From: Gigaspora rosea
Taxonomy: Eukaryota > Glomeromycota > Glomeromycetes > Diversisporales > Gigasporaceae
Length of the DNA stretch: 64,000 bases
Direction of reading: 5' to 3'
NCBI GenBank assembly: GCA_003550325.1
Contig: QKWP01000055.1
Span: 274,060-338,059 of the forward strand
Shown here in pieces: positions 56,620 to 64,000 of the stretch. The translations under genes were made by a program, and so were the position numbers. Position 1 is the stretch's first letter, and the number at the start of each line of letters is the position of its first letter. The notes under the pieces are model-generated. The model did no database searches and had not been told where the DNA came from. It saw only the letters and a list, made by a program, of their open reading frames with translations.

Positions 56620-57000
56620 ATACGAAATGTATAACAAAGTGAAAAGTGCAAAGATAGAATAAAATAAATTTGAACAGCTTATTTGGTAATATAGTCGACA
56701 AGAATTATGACAAGTATTATAATGTTGGGCAACGGTATTGTGATTATCGATCACCGTAACAAAGACGATTTTATTAGTAGAATTTAAGAGTTTATTTTAT
56801 TACAATGAAAAAAGTAAAATTAGAGAATTATAAGTGTTATACAATATATGTAATCACAGAATTAATATAAATAGAAAGAGCAAAGGTTATCTTTTAACTG
56901 TAACGAATAAAGAGAAGAGAAGCGTATAGTAAAAATACTTTATGCCCGAACAGTATGTGTCTTGCTCCAAGTGAGACGTTTATAAATTGATAACTAGTTG
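56620..57000. other. Spacer, no gene
   Basis: No coding region or terminal repeat is seen. Confidence 0.4.
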
Positions 57001-57700
57001 AGCAAGATAACAGTTACATCATGTTCCTGGTTTTAGCGCGACTGCATCGTGCAGCTACTTTAATGTATATTTAGTTAGAGTTGACATAGCCTCGTATAAA
57101 ATACTGTAGTAAATCATTTTCTTATTTGTATACGAATCGCACATTTCCCCACGAAATGCATTTTCGCGCTTTTATTGCTTTTCGACCAGATATTGAATTT
57201 CTGCCATTTCGTGCGTTTCACCACGATCATGCATTTCAGCATTTTCTGGCATTTCGAGCAGAAATGCAGTGGCAGAAACCTGTATGAAAGTAGAATTAGC
57301 GCAGTAATGTAAAAGTATAAATACGATGTCTCTTGTCTTTAGAGCAAGACAACTTAGTAGCTCCAGAAAGGAAGAACTCAAGTAGAGTTATAACCTTTGA
57401 AATTAGAGTAGAAGTGTTATAAGTTAGTAACCCGATAGATAGTTGAATAAACTGTTAATATTATAAACTGATACTTTCCCAATACGTAAATTCATATTGA
57501 AGTATAAATCCGGTGACCCCATATTAGAGTCTCGTGACATAATCAAGAGACTCTATTCGACCCTAGTTACTCAGACCAAGTTTATTTCTGCCTTCCAAGA
57601 CTCATCGAACCTAAGACCCGGACTAAATCCACCATGCCTCTTTCTGCCTGCCGATTCAAGGTTTAGAAGTCTTGAGTGTCGGGTTGAGCTGATTTAGTTA
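57000..57700 (+). mobile_element. Probable 5' LTR fragment and leader
   Basis: It contains a cluster of GCATTTCG-like 11-bp motifs (57140-57270), TATA-like AAGTATAAATACG (about 57312), a GAATAAACTG signal (about 57444), and TCCGGTGACCCC (about 57509), similar to a retroviral-type primer-binding start. A 67-codon frame (57497-57697, LESRDIIKRLYSTLVTQTKF) follows, which I do not recognise; it could be the beginning of a gag. The left LTR border is not found. Confidence 0.35.
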
Positions 57701-57704
57701 GTGT

Positions 57705-58365
57705 TATTAGTGTATTGTAATTATTGTTAGAAGTAGGGTAATATATTCTCATTCTCAACATGCGTATTTTGCAGTGATCGCGGAAAAGATCCGAAAAATT
57801 ATATAATAAAATTTTCACATTTTAAGGAAGACTAAACCATTTTTCGAATTGTTTAAACAAATCTATAATAACAAGATTCGCTTAAGCTCCAAATAATCTA
57901 AAGTTGCTGACGTTCATATTATTCAATTATTGATATTGGTCATTCATAAAATATTGGCATTAAACTAACAAAATATACCATAGTACACTGACCAAAAGAC
58001 CCAGGGTCTGATACAAAAAACCTCTATAAAAACTTACAAAATACTCATGAATATTATACAGCAGTGGGTCAGTGTCATATGAAAAAAATTTCTAGCATAT
58101 AATAGAGTTGGGCAATGAAACCATTTTTGCCAAATCCAAAAGTTTCAGGTTCGGATTATAGTTTCCAAAATCTGAAACCATTAAAATTTAATATTTGTTC
58201 ATTCTACTAATCATAATCAGGCTAATATGCTGGTAGCTATTTTGTACATCAGTAATATCTAAATTTAATTTTAGATAAATATAATTATAGTTGGAAATCA
58301 ATTATAAATATGTTATTGATATAAATGTATCCTACATAAATTAAGCTAATAAATATGATGAAAAT
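57705..58365. other. Spacer, no gene
   Basis: AT-rich, with no supported coding sequence or repeat structure. Confidence 0.5.
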
Positions 58366-58368
58366 TTC

Positions 58369-59153
58369 TGTTGACAACGGCCTATCGGGTTGCCGGAACA
58401 ATCAATAAGATATCAACAACCAGTCGACCTACAATCAGCTTAATCGAAAGAGGCGGTTAGATTTGGCAAGTTGGATGGTTTGATCATAGGTATTTGTTCT
58501 TCCTTCTTAGGTATCTACTTGTCTTTTACACAACTTCAATTATATTAATGCACAAAGTTTTCAGCTTGGACTACACCTCTTGGGGCCACAACCAACTACA
58601 ATAATCAACCTCAACTATCCACAGTCCTTCAGGAGAGTTGAACAAGACAATTCCGGTATTCCTCAGTCCATTGAGAAATCAACCGGCAGCGTATCGGTAT
58701 AATCACGTGTACAAGCAAAGTGAACAAACAATCGTACCGCTTATGCCACTTAAGCAGTAAATCTTGATCAATTTATTAATCGATATAGGGAATGAATAAG
58801 GTAATAAGCAAATGAAATATTTATTATCAAGAAGGATGTCTTTCTTCAAGGCGCAAGGCCGCTATTATATACATTTAATTGATTATGCAGAACTATAAGT
58901 CATATTGCTACTCTATCTCTTAAAACTACTAAAGTTTTTATTGCTATTTTATTACCCACATCACTAATATTACCAATATCACCGATATCTCTATTAATTA
59001 TTAATTGATCAATAAGACTTTTAATACTTTTTGGTCCTTTAGGTCTTATAGTACCGGTAGATCCAATTTTGGCACTGATCAACATAACCGAAAAATCGAT
59101 ACTACGCCACCTCGATCACTATGTGTTTCTAGGGTATATTTCTGCGGCCCACA
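58369..59153 (-). mobile_element. LTR of an older retrotransposon
   Basis: Starts TGTTGACAAC and ends GGCCCACA on the plus strand. Immediately to its right is a polypurine tract on the minus strand (CAGGGAGGAA before TGTGGGCC), as at a 3' LTR. On the minus strand it holds a TATA-like GTATATAATAGCGG and an AATAAATA signal. An alternative right border at 59084 (TGTTGA/TCAACA termini) is possible. The interior of this element is cut at 59501 by the gypsy LTR. Confidence 0.45.
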
Positions 59154-59186
59154 TTCCTCCCTGACTCAAGGCGAGTCCCACGAACC

Positions 59187-59477
59187 TCACCATACCAGCT
59201 GCCACACTTCTGCCCTTAATAGTCTTTGGAAGTCATAGAAGGTCACCTCTAAAGTCCCGTATATTTGTTGCATACCGCAAGAAAAGAATATATTGTATAC
59301 TCTGGTGGCCATTAGGTAATAGTGTTTAGTTATGCTCCTGCGCATCAGCACTTTTTGGTCATTGGTGGCATGGGCAAATAGTATCCCTAAGTAATACGCA
59401 TACACCAACGTTTCAACCCGGTTTCCCAATTTTATAGCTCGGGTTAGTAGCGGTCGAGTTACGTTTACCGCAGTCAC
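59187..59477 (-). CDS. Unrecognised 96-aa frame beside the older LTR
   Basis: A minus-strand open frame next to the polypurine tract of the older LTR element; the peptide contains IKLGNRVETLVYAYYLGILF and GTLEVTFYDFQRLLRAE. No domain is recognised. Its position suggests the 3' end of that element's coding region, interrupted on its upstream side by the gypsy element at 59502. Start not supported. Confidence 0.3.
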   Translation of the reverse strand: MTAVNVTRPLLTRAIKLGNRVETLVYAYYLGILFAHATNDQKVLMRRSITKHYYLMATRVYNIFFSCGMQQIYGTLEVTFYDFQRLLRAEVWQLVW

Positions 59478-59501
59478 AAGGTCATGTGATTCGTCATAGG
59501 G

Positions 59502-59786
59502 TGGTGTTGTGACTCTAATGTAATCAGGAACTGCATGTGAATGTCAGCAATGATCTCATCTATGGTCATCATGTTTAACGAATTTTTTTTCGTTAAATTC
59601 TTCCCACGTTTAGGCTCTGCTTATATATTTATTTTTCTCCCTCATTACTTCTCCTAATCTCATTGTTTTTACGCTTCTCCCCATTCCTGATAAAAAAATT
59701 TTTTTTTTAACTCAAGCACTATTCCTGGGTTTCATGACGCTCGTGATACTTTTTTAGTAATTTGAGATTTATAGGCGAGGACACCA
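59502..59786 (-). mobile_element. 3' LTR of the gypsy element (285 bp)
   Basis: Termini TGGTGT/ACACCA; on the minus strand the LTR start TGGTGTCC directly follows the purine run AGAGGGGAAAG (59787-59797). A TATA-like AAATATATAAGC lies inside. The 5' LTR partner is outside the window, so LTR identity cannot be compared. Confidence 0.6.
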
Positions 59787-59797
59787 CTTTCCCCTCT
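59787..59797 (-). promoter_or_regulatory. Polypurine tract
   Basis: AGAGGGGAAAG on the minus strand, immediately before the LTR; the expected plus-strand DNA primer site of an LTR retrotransposon. Confidence 0.6.
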
Positions 59798-59804
59798 ATA
59801 GTTC

Positions 59805-60845
59805 TTAATTTGAATATGTTTTTGGGAAGGACCTTGTAGATATAAAACGGCCCTTTCCATTTTGTTCGAATTTTACACTCCAGTTATACCCCATCGACGC
59901 ACGATACACTAATACTTTATTAATGATCTCTAATTTGGGAACTGATTGAATTTTTTTATCATGCCGATCTTTCATCCAGGTTTGAGCTTGTTGTATACGG
60001 ACCACAGCATTATTACGGATCTCTGGTAAGTTTTTAACTAATTCTATTGTTCTTTGAACTATTGTTTCACTATTTAATTTTCTTGTGTCACTTGATTCTA
60101 TCGGCAACCTGGCCTCCCACCCGTGCACCAAAAAAAATAGGTAAGTTTGGTTGTTAAGTGCCTTGTGGTACGATAGGCGAACAGGACCGCAGGTATCACT
60201 AGATCCCAATCAGTAATAGCATCTACTAATTTTGCAATGGCCTTGCATAGAGTTTTGTTAAACTGTTCTACTAAGCCATTTGTCTGCGGGTGGTACAGTG
60301 TGGACCGTAGGTGTTTCACGTGGAATTTTAGTCCACTACTTGGTTGCAGAAATGTGTACCCCGGTCTGATAGTAGTTTCTCAGGCACTCGTGGCGGCAAA
60401 TTATATCACTAAAAAGGAAATCGGACAGTTCTTTGGCATTGGCAAATGGTATTGCCTTGGCCTCAGCCCATTTTGTCATGTAGTCGGTTGCCACCACGAT
60501 ATAACGATTTGCCCTTGATGTGATTGGTAATGGCCCAACTATGTCAATACCTACTTGATGGAACGGAGACGAGACAGTTATGGGGTGTAAAGGTCCCTTC
60601 AGTTTATTTTGCTTCTTCTTTGGCAATCATCGCAGGTTTTAACATAATTTTTTATGTCCTCAAACATCCTAGGCCAGTAATACACACCACGTACTTTTTC
60701 GAACAGGGCTTCTGCTCTGAAGTGACCTTCTGTAGGGTGTCATGTGTCATTACTAGGATAGCGTCGACTTCATCCTTCCGTATTACCCTTATAAGTCTTT
60801 TCAGGTAATTTGGGTTATGTTTATATATAATTCTATCCCTCAATC
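59805..60845 (-). pseudogene. Gypsy integrase, frameshifted
   Basis: Minus strand: NPNYLKRLIRVIRKDE, then the zinc-binding H2C2 region with THDT and a CDDCQ-like pair in shifted frames (about 60600-60760). The catalytic core follows: VGIDIVGPLP (first Asp, about 60540), YIVVATDYMTKWAEA, SDRGTHFCN (second Asp, about 60370, in the shifted frame), HPQTNGLVEQFNKTL (Glu, about 60265-60290). The C-terminal part 59805-60209 includes MKDRHDKKI and a KGRFISTRSF tail. All three DDE residues can be located, but at least two frameshifts separate them. It inserts the cDNA into the genome in active relatives. Confidence 0.8.
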
Positions 60846-60849
60846 ACAA

Positions 60850-61530
60850 CTTATTGCTGAGTCTAATTATTTTTTTCCTCTGAGCTTGGTCGAGATTAGT
60901 TAGCAATTTTTTATTTGTAGGTACTGCTTGACTTGTTCGTATAATTTTAAATCCATTATTTCTTTTAGTTTCGCCAGGACACCGACAACCTGGTCTGTAT
61001 TTTCTTTTACGTCAGATTTGAAGTTTATGTGATCCACATGATAAATTTAATTTTCAGGTAGAGCCTGTGAGGGTATCTTGTATTGCTTTATTCTCTAGAA
61101 TTTAGAAGGAGCTCCCTCTTCTCGCTCCAACTCATTTTAACCAGCCGTATTATTGTTAGGTCTGTTACATGTATCCTTTTTTTTTTTTTTTTTTTTTTTT
61201 TCCCAGAATAATTCCATCAACTCGGCACCAGAAGTCAGATCCAGGGCTATTTCTCAACGATCCTTCCTGAGTTGGGTCCTGACGACATTCACATCGATCA
61301 ATTCATTGTAGCCTAAGTCGACTCCAGTGGCCCAGAAATACTCCCTTCGTACTAATTCTGACAGACCCCGGCTATTATCCATTTCCGCAGCACCAGTAGA
61401 TTTCTGGGGTCATGTGCAATTAGACGGAACCCCTTATGTTCTGTCATATAAACAGTTTTCGCTCTATTTAATACTTCTAGAGCATAGTGCTCCACGTGAA
61501 TTGGGTGAACGTATAAGTGGAATATTCTCC
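60850..61530 (-). pseudogene. Gypsy spacer before integrase, degraded
   Basis: Expected to hold the RNase H-integrase connection. Only broken frames are seen, with a T run at 61181-61201. No domain is recognised. Confidence 0.4.
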
Positions 61531-61534
61531 CATA

Positions 61535-61874
61535 TGGGGTGTCTTCAATTAAAAGGGCCTATTTTTACAATATTTTATTTTGAGATATTTGAGTTTAATT
61601 ATTTGTTTTGATTTTCAGACTGATCCAGATCAATCAAATTTCACGATATTGATTGGTTAAAGACGGCATGTGACTATTGAGTAAACTCATAATGTATTGG
61701 CTCTACACAACCTCATGCCATTTTTCTTTTTACATTATCTTGATTTTTTATTATGTAAATCGACTTTTATTTATAATTAAAAAAAGTCAATCATGTCAAA
61801 ATTTATATGAAACTAACGAAAACTCATTTTTCAAAAAAATGTAAAAATGGGCCCTTTTAATTGAAGACACCCCA
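61535..61874 (-). mobile_element. TA-flanked MITE, copy 4 (340 bp)
   Basis: Same family as 28508-28849, opposite orientation. Terminal repeats TGGGGTGTCTTCAATTAAAA at both ends with one mismatch in 35; TA at 61533-61534 and 61875-61876. Inserted in the gypsy element. Confidence 0.85.
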
Positions 61875-62109
61875 TATGACCTAGTAAGACTGGCAAAGGC
61901 CAAACTATGCTGATATTCCGGCACTAATCTACTGTACCACAAGGATGGGGCTCTTGGTGTCAGGACTGGATGGCCAATTGGAGTAGGTCTGGTAAGTCTC
62001 CTTCATCCTGTACAGTTTTATCATCATCCTCGACATTTACTAACACCATAAATGCTTTCATTTCTTCTACCTTTTCTTTGATTACTTCTTCATTAATGCT
62101 ATTGATCCA

Positions 62110-62325
62110 CTAATCTTTTTCTTCTTTAGGCGTGCCAGCTTCGGTAGGGTTTGTATTGGCGTATTCACTTTGTTTCATCTTTGTTGGGTCTGAGGCTTCT
62201 AGTTTGGCAGTTTCTGTTTCTAGCAAGAATTCCAATACAGGCTTTTGTTTTTCTAGCTCTTCCTCAAATTTTTCTATATCTAACTTTTTATTCATCTCTT
62301 TTCTTGCTTCATATAGTAGTCCCAT
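62110..62325 (-). pseudogene. Gypsy acidic/coiled segment
   Basis: A charged, Glu/Lys-rich 71-codon frame (KKLDIEKFEEELEKQKPVLE) within the gypsy pol region between RNase H and integrase. Heptad-like spacing suggests a coiled coil. Not a recognised domain; probably part of an unusually long linker in this element. Confidence 0.4.
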
Positions 62326-62542
62326 GAACGCTTCATAGCTGGGCGCCCTACTTCGGTACTCATTGAGTTTTTTGAGTACGGCCTCAGATATGGTTCTTCT
62401 GGCCCTCCTTCCTCCTTTTGCATCATGAAATCCTCACATTGATTTTCTTTTTCTACCATAAATACCTCATACTTATTACCTTCCCCACCTTGGTTATTGT
62501 GGCCGTTATTCTCCTATAGGTCTCACCAAGCTTCACCTGCGC

Positions 62543-63337
62543 CTAACCACGTTTTAACTTCACAGGGCAATCGTTACCCCAGTCACTCTTACTATCGCTA
62601 AACTCAACGCCCGTGGCCGATTCACCCCACATAGGCGATTCCACACTATACAAATCGTCTAGGCTGGGTGTATCCAAGGCTTCACTATCTGACCACCACG
62701 TTTTCTCCACTACTTCATTCTCCGACCAGGTCAGTACACATTCAAATTTTTGATTTAATTCTTTCATCCACTGATAGTACTCTTCTGTGGTTTCTTTCCC
62801 AGATTCCAAGTCTTCATCACCATATACATTGGCATTACCACTTTCAAGTAGTTGATCCTTACGACCTTCATCTACTAGGTCGGCCAAGGACAAGAGCCAC
62901 TCTTTTTCTTCAGCGGTGTTAGATAGTGTACCTTCATTTTCCTTTTCTAGCTTTTTAGGTTGGTCAATTTCTCGGTCTTTATCTTCGGTTTGTCGAGAAA
63001 GAGCATCTGCATCACCATGAACTTTACCAGCCCGGTGTTGGATTGTGTAATTGTAGGGTTGTAACCTTATAATCCACCTTGCCCGGTGAACATTTAGTTT
63101 AGCAGTATGGAGCCACTTTAGTGCTATGTGGTCAGTTACTACTACAAAGAGTTTAAACCCGAAATAATGATGGTAGTATTCCACTGACCACAGCACAGCA
63201 AGACACTCCAACACTGTTGCGGAGTAGTTTTTTTCGGCACATGATAACCCTCTACTGGTATATGCAATCATGTGCTCCTTATTTTCTTCATTCTTTTGTA
63301 CCAAAACTGCACCCAACCCTGTCCCTAAGGCATCCAT
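62543..63337 (-). pseudogene. Gypsy RNase H and acidic extension
   Basis: 265 codons, open. Residues 1-120 are a retroelement RNase H: MDALGTGLGAVLVQ (Asp2), LECLAVLWSVEYY (Glu), VVTDHIALKWL (Asp), and GDADALSRQ at the end (Asp). It degrades the RNA strand of the RNA-DNA hybrid in active relatives. A long acidic tail follows (about residues 120-264), rich in Glu/Asp/Ser/Trp. The annotated Met is the conserved one of the domain, not a translation start; upstream RT is out of frame. Confidence 0.8.
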
Positions 63338-63399
63338 GTGTAAGTAAAATGTCTTGGAGAAATTAGGGTATTGTAGGATAGGGGCTGAAGTTAAGTGGG

Positions 63400-64000
63400 A
63401 TTTTAGTTTTCAAAGGCCTTTTTCTGTTCCTCCCCCCATTCGTACTTAACATTTTTCTTTAATAAGAAGTGTAACAGCTGGGCCACAGACGCAAATCCCT
63501 TAATAAACCCCGGTAGTATGATGCGAGTTCTATGAAGGCCCTTAATTGTCAGAGAGTCCTTGGGGCCAGATAGTTTTTTACTTTTTCAATCTTTTCTTCA
63601 TCATGACGAATTCTTTCAAGTCCCACAATATGGCCCAGGAAGTGTATTTCGGTCTTAAAAATTTTACATTTTTCTAAGTTAATTTTTAGACCAGCCGTGT
63701 TTAACTTTTCAAGTACTTTCTTTAAGTGGTTTAAATGTTCTTGAAAGGATTTTGAGTATATATTGACATCATCAATATATACAGCCACGAACTTTCTAAT
63801 ATATTCGGACAATACTTTGTCCATAAGGCGCTGAAAGGTGGCTGGCGCATTACACAGTCTGAACGGAATGACCCTAAATTTGTATAACCTGCTCCTGGTT
63901 ACGAAAGCCGTTTTCTCTTGGTCTTTGGGTTCATTTGTACCTCCCAATAACCGCTCTTCAAATATAAGCTCGAGAACCAATTTGCACCTCAGAACATTTC
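63400..64000 (-). pseudogene. Gypsy reverse transcriptase, partial
   Basis: The 63549-63980 frame includes QEKTAFVTRS, the PFRLCNAPATFQRLMD block (usually PFGLCNAP), the catalytic YIDDV, and LGHIVG. Upstream text (LKSGYWEVQMN) is in another frame, so a base is missing near 63935; a further break near 63545 separates it from ASYYR and the RNase H connection (63400-63540). RT copies the element RNA into DNA in active relatives. The rest lies beyond the window edge. Confidence 0.8.

Larger units (their letters stand above)
59502..64000 (-). mobile_element. Ty3/gypsy LTR retrotransposon, decayed, runs off the right edge
   Basis: From left to right: 3' LTR (59502-59786), polypurine tract, integrase, an acidic spacer with an inserted MITE (61535-61874), RNase H, reverse transcriptase. 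On the minus strand the order is RT, RNase H, integrase, LTR, which is the Ty3/gypsy order. The 5' part (gag, protease, 5' LTR) is outside the window. Frameshifts interrupt every domain. It appears inserted into the older LTR element to its left. Confidence 0.75.

Noticed and set aside
59085-59153. LTR border at 59084 with TGTTGA/TCAACA termini
   Set aside because: Better-matched termini, but no polypurine tract adjoins it; 59153 has one. Kept as an alternative.
60237-60808. Plus-strand frames across the integrase
   Set aside because: Antisense shadows of the minus-strand integrase, which carries the recognisable DDE motifs.
62668-62922. Plus-strand 84-codon frame
   Set aside because: Antisense of the acidic RNase H extension.

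Overview
The window is AT-rich, intron-containing eukaryotic DNA dominated by transposon remains. It looks like the genome of an arbuscular mycorrhizal fungus (Glomeromycotina, Rhizophagus-like). The reasons are TKL-like kinases with an N-terminal Cys-rich motif, abundant Helitron, MULE, hAT and LINE debris, short 66-124 nt introns, and AT-rich spacers. The species call is inference from family resemblance; no search was run.

Layout. 1-2.3 kb: a 412-bp tandem duplication and a hAT-like MITE. 2.4-4.0 kb: a decayed MULE transposase. 5.0-8.2 kb: a palindromic satellite (about 190-bp period) split by two insertions with recognisable target-site duplications: a 1-kb tRNA-headed, poly(A)-ended element and a 359-bp TIR element. 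8.3-15.9 kb: a Helitron (Rep plus PIF1-type helicase) with a canonical 3' hairpin and CTAG end, several frame breaks, and one assembly junction (an N flanked by a 112-bp duplicate). 16.3-22.2 kb (minus): the most unusual locus, a kinase gene made of nine repeated phase-0 exons, each a Cys-rich motif plus a kinase N-lobe cut at the hinge, ending in one catalytic C-lobe exon. 24-25.4 kb: a second, decayed kinase. 25.6-38 kb: MITEs, a LINE carrying three nested MITEs, and a 2.6-kb pogo-like element containing a near-1-kb foldback and two smaller MITEs. 39.7-45.8 kb (minus): a second Helitron-like relic of the DUF6570 type with a hAT-like MITE in its coding region. 46.0-48.1 kb: a TIR element holding an eight-hairpin array. 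49.9-51.4 kb: a tandem duplication with a 674-bp solo LTR. 52.5 kb: a Harbinger-like MITE. 53.7-55.1 kb (minus): an intact six-exon short-chain dehydrogenase, 299 codons, the only ordinary complete host gene seen. 55.4-59.5 kb: minisatellites, a foldback and LTR pieces. 59.5-64 kb (minus): a decayed Ty3/gypsy element with its 3' LTR, running off the right edge.

How it fits together. This is a transposon graveyard in which insertion order can be read from nested target-site duplications. Only the dehydrogenase is clearly intact. The kinase array is a real intron-exon structure with conserved splice sites, but seven of ten exons carry a frame lesion in this sequence. Because every junction is phase 0, any subset of intact cassettes could in principle be spliced to the catalytic exon.
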